From the NCBI RefSeq assembly GCF_022376445.1, contig NW_025954964.1, positions 868,001 to 932,000 on the forward strand: 64,000 nucleotides of DNA. The letters are read 5' to 3'. This document shows, one piece after another, positions 35,135 through 46,464 of the stretch. This DNA comes from Fomitopsis serialis. Lineage: Eukaryota > Basidiomycota > Agaricomycetes > Polyporales > Fomitopsidaceae. Below the pieces are notes generated by a model that saw only the letters and a program-made list of their open reading frames with translations, did not search any database and was not told where the DNA came from. Both the position numbers and the translations under genes were made by a program. Position 1 is the first letter of the stretch. Each line of letters starts with the position of its first letter.

Positions 35135-35464
35135 TCGCGGAAAGGAAAGGTCTTGAGGCTTAGCACGAAGGAGATGGGCAAGGGTCAGCAGTGGTGGTGG
35201 AGGGTGGTGGACTTCGCTGCGGCGATGGCGCGGGCACTTGGCAACCAATCCTGTAGCGGGCACGTGCGGGAGGAGGACTCAACTTCTCACTGGCAAGCGA
35301 TGTTCAGGAAAACGAGTACTCAGGCCTTAATCAAAACGTTCACGTTCATTTTCCTCTGAAAGTATTCAGTGGGTCTTGGTCTCAATTGTGAGGTATGTAC
35401 GGGCCTCGCTCGCACTGATGGAGTACTAATGACTACAGTTAGTCGGGCTGCTGAGAGGCGAACT
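35135..35464. promoter_or_regulatory. Short divergent promoter with a 5'-UTR intron
   Basis: This interval separates the YSH1 start (-) from the small gene start (+) and should drive both. On plus, GTATGTAC at 35396 and CTAATGACTACAG ending near 35441 look like a complete intron with branch point in the leader of the small gene. Confidence 0.5.
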
Positions 35465-35800
35465 ATGTCGAAGACTTCCGACAGGCGTGGTAGCTCGGGC
35501 ACCACGAAGCCTACAAAATCTCGCGACGCACGACGCCCACTCGTAGAGAAGTCAGCCCATAGGAGAGCCAAGTCGCAAAGTGTGAAGAAGCATATTTCCA
35601 AGGCTCGCTTGGAAGAGGTCACCGCCGAACTTGATAGCCAAGTGACGCACGTACAGACATTATACACGGTATGTTGACCTTTTGCCCTTTGGACTCAACA
35701 TTCACAACGATGGCAGACTCAGGTGAAAGGGAAGGAAACACCAGCTAGTAATGAAAATGACGCAGTCGAAGGCTTGGGCGACATCCTGCGGGCACTCTGA
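35465..35800 (+). CDS. Small basic protein of 95 residues, unknown
   Basis: Two exons (35465-35668 and 35717-35800) join after LYT to give 95 residues. I do not recognise the family. The first half is strongly basic (KTSDRRGSSGTTKPTKSRDA, RRPLVEKSAHRRAKSQSVKK). A helical segment follows (SKARLEEVTAELDSQVTHV), and the C-terminus is acidic (ENDAVEGLGDILRAL). This layout, a basic arm plus a short coiled helix, suits a nucleic-acid-binding or small complex subunit, but that is a guess. The start is placed at 35465 because the upstream in-frame ATG at 35429 falls inside a leader intron. It shares a 330-base promoter region with YSH1. Confidence 0.65.
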
Positions 35801-36353
35801 CCAGATGCTTCCTCGGCCGGTGGCTCAAGGCTCAGACACATGCGCCTTAGTCAATCACTATCGGTCGTTTCACGCCGAAGGGTCAACAACCTGTGTAGGC
35901 TGTCCGTACTTCAGTGTCGGCATCCTTGCTCTTGGGTGAAGCAGACCGGCGGTGACGGGACTACCAAAGTCAATATCGCAACACTCCAACTTGTGTCATT
36001 GCAGAAGTTGCAGATAACCTCGATGTATTGTAACCAAAGCACACGAGTACCAGTACACGTTCGTAGGTGGAGAAGCAATACCCGGCGAGTAGGAGAAAAC
36101 AGTCTAGAGCTACGATCGGGTCGTAGGCTTCTTCAGGATCTAGTCGTACAACTGCTGGAGTTGGGGTGCACCTGAAGGCCGAAATGAATGAAGCAATAAA
36201 CAGTAGCAAATGGAATCGTAAGGAACAGAGCAGAGGAGGCTTCAAAGCCTGAGTGTCTGTCAATAAGTCTTGCGCATTCCGTATGCCGAGAGGGCATACG
36301 GAACCCGGTCAGTCGTAGAAACATCTCGAAGTCGTCAGGAGTCATGAAATGGT
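35801..36353. other. Intergenic, converging 3' ends
   Basis: No gene was recognised. The region should hold the 3' UTRs of the small basic protein gene and of the large minus-strand gene. Confidence 0.6.
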
Positions 36354-39300
36354 TCAGTGCAAGTCTTCCCAGTTCGGCCGCGCCTGTCCTATGGAGAGCT
36401 TGCCCTTCTCTTTGCGCTGCCTGAGGTTCTTCACCTCGGTATTGATGAGGTCACGTAGGCGCTCGAGATCGAGACTTCGCTCAGCACGCGAACCCATGAG
36501 CAAGTTACGCCAAATGCCGGCTGCCGCGACTGAGTTGTCGATGGAAAGCTGCATGGGACGGTGAAGGCGAACCATCTTCTGCATGAGATGGTCCGGGCTC
36601 GGGTATATGGCATCCGGCCAAGCAATGCGAATCGCGAACCACCATCCTAGGGGCTGAGCACAGCTATCAGACGAGAGGAATATGTGGTAGCTGGGACAGT
36701 ACTCACGCGGCCATCTGGCAGACATCGCTCAGGATATGTATCATAGGTAGTGAGAGACCCATCTGGGAGAGAGAAGCTGTTTGATAATGAAGAAGCCACG
36801 TCAACAGTTATCTTTTCACACAAGAGGATTCACGTACCGATGGACGACCCAATGGCTCTCATCATTCCGATGCTTAGCAAGGACGATGAGCAAGCGTGGG
36901 ATCCCCTCAAGCCCGAAGGGAGCCCATAGGTCCCTGAGCATTCCACAGGCATCGCCATGTCGTCCATTATAGACAGCGGCACTAATAGCATCTGCCATGT
37001 TGGGCGGAACAAAGAGGCGGTCGACCCGCCCGGGAGGGCTGTCCGTCATCTTAGCCCTCACATAGCGTTTATACGTCTGCGTCGACCAGATGCTGAGCGC
37101 CACCTCATCCACCTGCATCCCCCGCATCGTACTGTTGACCGCGTTGTCCAGTTCAGACGTCCGCCAGACGATTGCCCAGTTCAGTAGGCGCTGGTGAATC
37201 CGCTGCCACGGTGGTGGCAGGCTACGCTCATTCGCGTAATCTCCAGGCTGCCAAAGCTGATGGTCGGGCATGTTGCTGCCGTCCTGAGGGAGAGGTGGGA
37301 GCGGAGGCGACCCTCGGCGGTCAGTGTAGCCTCCCGTGTTCCCGTCGGGTATTTCAGGCAGGCCGGACTCTGTGACGGCTGCCTGCGCATCGCCATCGTC
37401 ATAGTCTTCGCCGTCGTCTCGTGCAACCTCCCATGTCTTGTGCGTGGCCACCGACTGGCTACCGTTCGGCCGCTCTCGCAGCTTGTAGAACTGCTCCTCG
37501 AGGTACTGCTGGCCCGGAGAATCGGTGCGGTCATTCGGCATGTATTCGCTGCCCATGCCACGAGTCTGATCGTCGGTGGGCGCCAAATGGTGACCCTGCA
37601 GATCGTCATCGTCGTCATAGACGTCCTCTTCCGGGATGGCATCATGCAGGGACCCGTCATGATGGTGCATAGACCCAGGCAGCGTATGGAGGTTCGTCGA
37701 AGTGCGCAACTCCGTGTCCACAGGCTGATACATGGATTCGTCGCCCATCGTCGTCGCCATGTTCACAGTCTGGGTCATTGGACTCTGGGCGTAGCCACCC
37801 GCCTGCGAGCCATAACCAGGATAGCCTCTTCGGTCGGTGACGTATGATTCGCCCTGAGAAGATCGCAAGCTCCGCTCAATCTTCGGGGCGAGGCTATCAA
37901 GGCGCTCACGCATGTTTATCATGCCGTCGATGAGATCCTTCGCCCACTCCGGAGGGTCGGCGGTGGTGCCGATCTGCGTGGACCGTTTCGACGAAGGCTG
38001 AGCTTGGAGAGCAGCCATAAGATGCACGCTTGGGTCGTGGTCGTGATAGGACTTGCGGTACTGCCTGATCGACTGCACAGGCACAGCATAAGCGATACTC
38101 GCAAAGAACACAGAAACGGTAGACTAGCCTCGTTGTCGTGCTTCATGCCGAGCTTCTTGACTCTTGCCCGTACAGCCTTCCTAACGGCCTTCTTGACTGG
38201 CTCTCCCATAGGTTGATCCAGCGCGTTCAGCAGTTGGCAGAGCTCCATATCATGGAAGTGCGAATGCTGAATCTCCGGCTCCAAGGCTGACGGTGCTACC
38301 GTCGACAGCGCATAAGACGTACGAGAACGCGGCTGCGGGCCCGTCAGGACGTTATTCACCATTCTCTGCTCGTCCGCGTTCAGATCATCCATAGGCGAAG
38401 CAGGACGTGAAGGGGTGGGGGTCGCCTGTGGGTCGTTGGCAACGGAGCGCTTCGATCGCGTGGGAGACATGGCGGCGGCAGCTCGTTGCAACTCTTCGTA
38501 TGCACTGCGTTGAGCTGACATGGGCGCAGCCTGAGAGCGCGGTGACAAAGGTGCAGCCTGAGAGCGAGGCGACATGGGGGCTTGAGAGCGACCTGATACC
38601 ATGGCGCGTGTTTAGCTATCATTCACTGTCGTCATAGCGTTATCAACACACCTCGTTGAGAAGTCGCATACTGTTCGCCGCCATTAGCCTGCGATGCGCT
38701 CTTCACAGACTTCGGAGGCTTCTGCGACGGGTCCCGAGTAGCAGCCTTCGCAGTCCGTTTCGAGAGCGCCTCTGTGACAGAATCGGACGGCGCAAGCGAC
38801 GGAGACTTATTCGTGTGACGGTCGACCGGAGACGGTGCTCTTTGGGTGTGGACCTTGGACAGATTCTCCTCAAGGACGGACTCAGGTAAAGGCGGATAGG
38901 CCGTGCGGTTTGTCTTTTGCGTATTGCGTGACTTGAGCGACTGCCCTTGGGAAGCTGCTGTCCGAGGTGACCACGGCCGCTCGCCACCGCCGCCCGTTCG
39001 AGTAGGTGACAATGCCCGCGACACAGATTTTGGCGACACCATCTGCAAGGACGTTAGCAGGAAAGACGCAAAACGGTGTGGCACTTACCCCGGCCATGTC
39101 GACGTTGGATGGAGACTTGTGTGAGGCCCTAGAACCGTTGTGCCTCATTCGGGATGCCGTTGGGCTGGAAGGGATGTCAGCTACCGAGGCCGGAAGTGGA
39201 ACGGCTGCGGCTGCGGCTGTCGCCGGCGTCATGCCAAATTGCTAACATAGAAGGATTGAGGTGGTGGGTCTCGACAGAACCTACGGAACACGTGCCTGGA

Positions 39301-39906
39301 ATGGGTTCGGATGGCTGCTACTCGGAGAGCCGGGTACTTGTACGGGTGGTTTGGGAGGGGTGTTCTGATAGGAGTCGGAATGGGTTTGTACTGCATAGAC
39401 AACTAGAATGCTCACCTGTGCGAAGCCTCCGAACCCATCAGGCGGGAGAGGCCCGAAGTTGCCAAAGGAGGAGCCAAACGACTCAAACTTGGGGCCAGGA
39501 GGGTCGTTAGGTCCCGGTTCGCGTTCTGGCTGAGCGAATGTTAGACGGTCGAATAGCGCGTTACGGCGGAGCCTGCTCACAAGACCGGTCGTCTGGATGG
39601 GTATGGTACGCGTAATGTTTGATCCTTCCTGCACGTCCGACCTGATGTCGTCGCCCCCGTCGTCCCCAAAGTCGAGCTGCTCTTCCCCTTGTGGTGGTGT
39701 CTTCTGAAGACCCTCTAAATACAATAGTACTGTGTAATGCGTCAGATATGTGCTCCGTGTGTGTCGAGATGCAACTACCTTTCTCGTTCGAGGCTATCGA
39801 CAATATGTGAATTTAACGTGACCGCCTAATTTGAGTTCGACGCACCCGGAGTATTAGACCGTAGCATGTGGCTATGAATGGTCTCTCGAGCATCCACAGC
39901 GGACAT
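36354..39906 (-). CDS. Large unknown fungal protein, mostly disordered with conserved C-terminal part
   Basis: Several exons on the minus strand form one long protein. I do not recognise a named family. The N-terminal part includes LLYLEGLQKTPPQGEEQLDF and a Gly/Phe-rich stretch (FGSSFGNFGPLPPDGFGGF). A long Ser/Pro/Arg-rich region follows, with a short repeat around 38550 (SPRSQAAPLSPRSQAAPMS). Then come helical segments (EPVKKAVRKAVRARVKKLG; PPEWAKDLIDGMINMRERLD) and an acidic stretch with EEDVYDDDDDL. The C-terminal 300 residues look folded: PPPWQRIHQRLLNWAIVWRT, VDEVALSIWSTQTYKRYVRA, VDRLFVPPNMADAISAAVYN, LIVLAKHRNDESHWVVHR and IAWPDAIYPSPDHLMQK. The 5' end is unresolved. An ATG at 39906 opens a plausible exon, but its frame meets a TAG after 26 codons and does not join the next exon in phase. 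The start coordinate is therefore provisional. Confidence 0.7.
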
Positions 39907-41511
39907 GTCGATTCAGCGGAAGTTCAACTTCGACCTGGTTCGGCGCGCGTTTGGGGTAGAGTGATACGAAACCGGGGATAAGAGAGTTACAAAGTGATGG
40001 AGGGGGTATCCGGCGGAAACACGAAGATTTATCAAGCAATGAGCACAGAAGAAGAGTGAGGTAATGCGGGACGGTTGGATATGAACATGGCTGGAGTTCA
40101 ATGACCGCCTCACCGTCTCCTCATGTCCATAAGCGCCGTTGACCTCTATTTGTGTACCCGTCCTGGTCCAATACTGCCGCTCGTCGGTCGTCTAACTGGT
40201 TACAGTGCAACAGCCCCAACTCTTTTGTAGGAATCTCGCCCTAGCAAAAACCTCTGAAGTCTTCTGGCCAGGAATCAAATGCGATCCTCAGCTGATTGGA
40301 GACGTTGAAAACTCCGACTTCGAAAGAGACGGTCATTGTCAACCTAGCTCAGCTCGGACTCGACATCGCATAACATGTTGGATGCACATCTGTATGCTCT
40401 CTGCTAACAGCACTGACCGAAGGGCCAAACCTCGGATGACTCCTAGTCAGTCTACACCTTGTATGCAATGGTGCGCTTCCATGACTTACCCGCCGAGTCG
40501 GAGGTGACGTCTCCAGGTGGTGAGCACTTGAGCTCTCGAGACGTCGTGCATTCATACTAACATGCATGCCCCTATTACACAGTACGGCGACTATGACATG
40601 CACTTGCACAGCTGTGGCTCTGGTTCAGTCGCCTTTGTGTCTCTATTCACGACCACGGAGGTGCCAGTCTGTGATATTGCCCGGAGTGAGAAGCAATGTC
40701 AGGTGTTGTCAACCTTTCGCACATGTGCATGATCGCTGAGGTGGTGCAGATGGGATACAGTCTGTCAACAGGTGGTGCTTTTGATTTGGTTGTATCTCTT
40801 GCTCTGTACTGCCCAGCAGCATTGGCTCACAAGAGTTCTGAGTCGCCTCTTGACACTCCCTGGTCACGAAGTTACCAAGCCACATTGTACCGTAGTCCTC
40901 GCCGCTCTGCGGTAGAGGGCGTCTCTTTGGTAGAGATACGACGCTGAGGGCTACCTGGCATCTCCGGATAGAAAGTGCAGTCGCGCGATTGAGGCAGTTG
41001 GCTTGAAGTGCTGCTAGACAGTCTCAGTCTCACGCCTCGAGTTACTTTGGTATCAGAACAGTGTCCGCCTCGCCGTGTGTGAGAGTTGCCAATGCGAAGC
41101 AACGGGTACTTGCCGTGTTACAGGAACCGTGAAAGGCCACAATCAACATCACCCACGGTGTACGCCATGCCCTTTGTCGAATCTGGTGCAACTAACCTAC
41201 ATCTCATACAGGCATAGAGCGCTTTAGGCGAAGACGCGATGCGCCCTTGGTACTTGGACCTCCGAGACGCGAGACACGTCACACGAGACGCGAACGCAGC
41301 CACTGTGGCCGCCGGGCGGCAGACGCGATGATCAGAGGAAGGCGGTACTTGACAGTTCATACGGAAGTTCTCGCCGTATGAGATGAGTAACCAAACTGCC
41401 GGCGAAGAATGCTTTACTACATAAAGTCGCGATAGCCTCTGAGACAGGACTCAAGTTGCTGCCATCGGACGCATCTCTCGCTCGTCAAAGCCTCACCGGC
41501 ACCGAGTAGCG
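39907..41511. other. Intergenic 1.6 kb, divergent
   Basis: No gene was recognised. The interval lies between the start of the large unknown gene (-) and the first membrane protein gene (+), and should hold both promoters. A TATA-like ACATAAAG lies near 41419. Confidence 0.55.
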
Positions 41512-43237
41512 ATGAGCTGGAACTTCACGATCGACGATTCGAGCTCCTACATCAAGTATCTTCCGTCGGGTCCGTGTTCTCGATGCCGCGACCTGCATAC
41601 GCTGAACTAATCTCCCAACAGAGGATACGGGGTTGGGAAACAATACATCCCTTGGCTGGGATCCATACTGGGGAGGCTCTGGCGGGTTCCTCCCCGTGTC
41701 AGATCAGTCGTATGGTCGAGGAGCCAGTGGACAGTCCCTCCACGTAACAACGCTCGATGGAGCCAGCTTGTCATTCGAGATCTATGGCGAGTTATCTCGC
41801 TATGGAAACGTCGTATACGCTCATCTTAATATTCACATACAGGTAACAGCGTCTGTCTCCATGGAACGTCGAATGGTACATTCGATGTTGCCATCAACGA
41901 TATCACTGCGCCCGGTTTAACAGCAAATGCAGATGGCGTCTTGTACTGCCAACAGGATCTGCCAACGAACGTGAATTACGTCAATCTTACTGCGCATGTC
42001 ACCCCGAACTCTGGACAGCAACTAGCATTTGATTACGCCGAAGTAACCTACGATTTTTCCACAGGGTAGATGTCTACACGCCATTCTCCCCATACATTGT
42101 TTATTGACATTCGGGCGCAGGGCAACCTCGCCTGAGGAAGTTGTGTATAACAATACGGACACTTCAGCGGTACACTACACGGCAAACTGGACAAGCCTCA
42201 CGATTGCTGGTGCGCCGAGCACCACATCGAGCATCCCCATCCACAAGACGACCGCGTACGGCGCGTCGGCATCGCTGAATTTCACTGGAGAGGCAATCGC
42301 AGTGTATAGATTCAGAAGTTGGGGGTCCTATCTGTACAACATCGTGAGTTGGTTGTCGCCTGAGGCGGGATTGGGCTGATTTTTGTTTGCTCTGGTATGT
42401 TTAGACCTTGGATGAGGATCCGCCGCATCAGTACAATGGGAGTACTCTGTGGGAACTCACAAATTCGCTCCTGTTCTTCCAAGCCGGAATCGACCCCACT
42501 GCGTCACATAACATCAAGATCACGAACGCTGGTGGCGAATCCTATTACAAGTTCTATCTCAACTCAATCTCAGTGTTCAAGTCCAATTCGACAAATGCGA
42601 CGCAGAACACACCAGCGTCATCTTCGCCACCAAAGTAAGTCCAAGCTTCTACGTCTCCTTTTTCTAGCCTCCTTAGACCCCGCGTGCAAGGGCATCCACT
42701 GGCGACATACACCACCACACGGCCGCCATCATTGGCGGCGTGGTTGGTGGCGTGGGCGGTCTCCTCTTGATCATCGGTCTGGCGGTCTATTTCTTGCATC
42801 GGAGACCATCGCCGTCACAGTATCGCGACATCTCACCGTACATTGCCACGAATGCGGGCTCAGATCCCCAGGCTGGTACCATTCAGACGTCTTCCAGCTC
42901 TCTCCTGTTCGCCAATGGTGCGCGCCAAGCGCAAGGCCTACCGGCAAAGGGTACCGGTCTGGCCAGTACACCGGCGACTTCCCAGACCGCACAAGAACAT
43001 GCGGTGACAACTCCACACCGGGCGGGTGTTGCAGGCCACACAGGCGTCCCTCATTCGATGCTTCCTACTGGGCCCGAGTCACCAGCAGGTAGTACCGCTG
43101 CGACTGTTTCATCGGTCACACAACCTGTGAACGTGGACCGCATCATCGAAATGATTGCGGAGAGAATCGACAGACGAAGTTCGCCGCCTCACGACGCTGG
43201 AGACGCCCCACCTCGGTACCGGGACAGCGCAGTTTAA
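41512..43237 (+). CDS. Single-pass membrane protein with beta-rich ectodomain and PPxY tail, copy 1
   Basis: The predicted protein starts SWNFTIDDSSSYIKY. Two related beta-rich halves follow, with GWDPYWGGSGGF, LHGTSNGTFDVAI and NVNYVNLTAHVTPNSGQQ in the first and TSAVHYTANWTSLTIAG, SASLNFTGEAIAVYRFRSWG and NSLLFFQAGIDPTASH in the second. N-glycosylation sequons are frequent. After a Ser-rich linker comes one hydrophobic Gly-rich helix (AAIIGGVVGGVGGLLLIIGL) stopped by HRRPSPS. The cytosolic tail is Ser/Thr/Pro-rich and ends VDRIIEMIAERIDRR, then DAPPRYRDSAV. PPRY matches a PPxY motif, which binds WW domains. No cleavable signal peptide is visible at the chosen start, which is odd for an N-out protein. 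The layout is common in mushroom genomes, but no function is established. The tandem paralogue is at 44154. Confidence 0.85.
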
Positions 43238-44153
43238 GGACTGAGTACTCAGTGGTATACCGCTGTTGGCGTAGCCGTGTTGGCTATCTACATCCCTTCG
43301 ACTGCACAACCCAATGTACGCTTGAAGGTTTGATGAGCTCAAGGCCAAAACACATCGCGCTCACGAACCAGGACAAACATGGAACTTCTTCACACCGTTC
43401 TATGTGCCTTCCGCCATTCGCGACAGTATGTAGTCAGGCGGCCAGCTTGACTGAAGCTTAAGATGTAACGCGTAACGACTCCGATCTTCATGCCAATCAT
43501 GCATCATGATAGGAACTCCATGAGACTGGTTGCTTTTGCGCGTGTGACAAAAATCTACGAGCGGTCGCAGGCGGTCGTATAGTACAGCGTACCACGGTCA
43601 GGTACGCGCGCTCGATGTGTTCCTCAATGTCGTCCCATGTCTTGATTGTCCCCGCTGTACCTAGGAGCCTTGTGTAAATATAAGTAGCACATGTACAGTA
43701 CACAAAGCAGCCCCCGGCAAGCCACAATGGGGTAATTACTATGAACATGTCCGCACAGCGTACACCTGACGGATCTCACTCATCGCGGTGAGCGGGCGTG
43801 CCGGTATGAGCACGACTCGGGCGAGCCCCACAAGAGTCCTACTGCATTAGGCAGGGGCTGGGCGATTGGATCTGATCAGTGATCCGGATGTGAGACACCT
43901 ACCAAATGGAGCACGTGGCGAATGAGCGGCCAGCATTCAATGAGCCCGCCAGTGTCTTCCAACAGCCTCGGCGACCCGCTGCCAATATCTGACACTTCGC
44001 GCATTGATGCAACACAAAATACGTGATTTGCGTCGCGCTTTGTCGCCGTCAAAAGGAACGTACAAACAGCGATAACAGGTTGCCTGATGCCCTGGCCCGT
44101 CGCATCTTATTCGCAGTCCTTTACCTTCTTTCGCCTGTGTACTCCTACTGGCC
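43238..44153. other. Intergenic between tandem membrane protein genes
   Basis: 3' UTR of copy 1 and promoter of copy 2. No gene was recognised. Confidence 0.6.
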
Positions 44154-45909
44154 ATGAGCACTGGCTGGAATTTCACAATTGACGACTCAAGTGCATTCAT
44201 TACCTACAAGCCTTTCGGTCAGTCGTATATAAGGCTTTCTGTTGAAGGTGTAGACTTATTTATGCGAGCATAGAGGATGGTGGTTTGGGAAATCGTACCC
44301 TCATCGGTTGGGAGCCGTCCTGGTCAGGCTCGGGTGGCTTCCCTACGGCCTACGCAAACAGTGCTTCGGGACAATCGCTTCACATCACTGCTCTCGACGG
44401 GGCTAGCTTGAACTTTCAGTTCTATGGTACGCCCTATTATGAGACGGCTGGGTGCTCTTCTCATTCCCGTGGAACCAGGTGATGCCGTTTATCTGCATGG
44501 ATCGACGAATGGGACCTTCGACGTTACCATCGACAACGATGCGTATACTAATCAATCGGCCGTTGGAAACGGGCTTCTCTACTTTGCCGACGATCTTGCA
44601 ACCCAAACACACTATGTGACACTGACCGCACACTTCTCCGGCGCCGGTCAAGTCCTAGAGTTTGATCTCGCGAATGTAACCTACACATTCGCAGATGGGT
44701 GCGTTGCGTTCACTTTGCACAGACCGTCACGACTGAGTGTATCTGTATGGAACTAGATCTGATGGCAAACCGCTCGAGGTGGTATATGCCAATACGAACA
44801 CTTCTGCCTTCCAGTACACGGGAGGGTGGTCTGTCAAATCGGACGCTGACGTGCCAAGTCCGACATCGACGGCACCTTTTCATATTACCTCTCAGTACGG
44901 CTCGTCAGTATCTTTGAACTTCACGGGAGAAGCCATCGCAATGTACGGTCTCAGAAACTGGGGTAACTGGATTTATAACGTGGTTAGTACCGACTTGAGC
45001 GACGTCTGCCGTTCCATCATTCTAACTGCACTGTGTGTAGACACTCGATGGGTATCAAACCCAGTATAATGGAAGCACACCCTGGAAGCAAGGCAATTCG
45101 CTTCTCTTCTTCGAAGCTGGACTTGACCCCAATCGGACGCACACCATTGTCTTGACGGATGAGGCCGATCAGACCTACTGGCAAATGATATTGAACTCTG
45201 TCTCCGTGTTCCAAGCCAATCATACCCAAGGTGGCACAGCATCCAGTTCTGCGACGTGAGTTGCGTGTCACCCAATGCATGAATGAACTTGCCTCATTTC
45301 TCCATGACGGCCAGCTCTGTGTCAAACATAAGGAAATCAACGAACGCCGGCGCCATCGCAGGCGGGGTCGTTGGTGGAGTTGTTGGGTTACTCCTCATCA
45401 TCGGTCTGATTCTGTGGTTGTTCCGCCGCCATGCATCCAGGCAGTACGATGCATCCCGGAAGTCCGATATATCACCCTTCCCCGTCCTTCCCACCGCCGC
45501 CACGCCGTCCTCCCACTCACTCAAGGACGGAGCCGTGCCTACCACTGACTCCTCGTACACGGCGCCTGTGACTCCGGTCATGTATCACAAAGGCGCGTCA
45601 GTTGGCGGTCCACCCACCGCACAGATCCCTGTGTCTGCTCCGGTCACTGTAGTCTCTACCAGTCCGCCCAGCAGCAGCATAGGGCCTCCGACCGTTGCGA
45701 CTTCTGAGACTGGCGCCCCACCGCTTCCTGAAACGGGCCTGGTCGCAGGGGTCGCATCTACACCCGGGCCATCTGCAGCGCATCCTCCGGCTGTGAGCGT
45801 GGACCACATCATTGAACTCATCGCGCAAAGGATCGATCGTAGGTCGTCCAGAGGTCCTTACGAGGGCGATGCTCCACCGCGGTACCCGGAAAGTGTCTAC
45901 AGTGACTGA
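44154..45909 (+). CDS. Single-pass membrane protein with beta-rich ectodomain and PPxY tail, copy 2
   Basis: This is a tandem paralogue of the gene at 41512. It starts STGWNFTIDDSSAFITYKPF and keeps the same order: GWEPSWSGSGGFPTAY, SGQSLHITALDGASLNFQFY, VYLHGSTNGTFDVTIDND, HYVTLTAHFSGAGQVLEF, SAFQYTGGWSVKSDAD, VSLNFTGEAIAMYGLRNWG and NSLLFFEAGLDPNRTHTI. The single membrane helix (AGGVVGGVVGLLLIIGLILW) ends with LFRRHASRQ. The tail again closes with VDHIIELIAQRIDRR and GDAPPRYPESVYSD, so the PPRY motif and the helix before it are the best-conserved part of an otherwise diverged tail. That argues that the tail has a defined partner. Introns sit at matching places. No cleavable signal peptide is visible. 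Confidence 0.85.
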
Positions 45910-46464
45910 AAGTCTTCATTCCCGGGTCCGAGACTAGCACGGACATGGTCGAATAGCTGTTCGAGCTGTTCATTCATTCGTTGCCCTTCACTGGCACTTG
46001 GGTGGTCCGGTCATTTATTGTGCCATTTTCTCGTACGTATGAATCTATATATACTTAATGTGATCATGCCTGGATCATTACCTCTCGGCCGCCTCGAGTA
46101 CTCCGAGCGAGTTGCGCCGTTCAAGAAAACCACTCCCAGTGTGCTGGCCTTCAAAGATCAAGGCTGTTTGTCAATTTCAAGGGCCCCGCCGTTGTAAGTT
46201 GATTGATTTGGTTTGTTATGCCCGAAATACGTGGCTAACGATCACGTTCGGATCCAGTCTCAGGAATCTACCTATGCTCTGTCCACGACTCGATGGTGTC
46301 ATGAGACTCCTGGGAACAGGTCGGCGTATAAGCATGATTGCCATCAGTGCCCGCTGTACCGATCTGTCCTCTGACATCCTCCTTAACCACCTCCTTGACG
46401 GCCGGCGACGCGAAAGCGGGAAACCTGGAGCTTCTGCCTCTTGACCTGACGCTTGGTGACGTAC
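45910..46464. other. Intergenic or unresolved 3' end of the next minus-strand gene
   Basis: The left half holds the 3' flank of the membrane protein gene. The right half may hold the last exon of the Ser-rich minus-strand gene. One minus frame here reads YVTKRQVKRQKLQVSRFRV and ends in a Gly run, which looks like a real C-terminus, but it is not in frame with the preceding exon. Confidence 0.45.

Noticed and set aside
35429..35464. Upstream in-frame ATG for the small basic protein
   Set aside because: It falls between a good donor (GTATGT) and acceptor (ctacag) and overlaps the branch-point-like CTAAT, so it is probably intronic.
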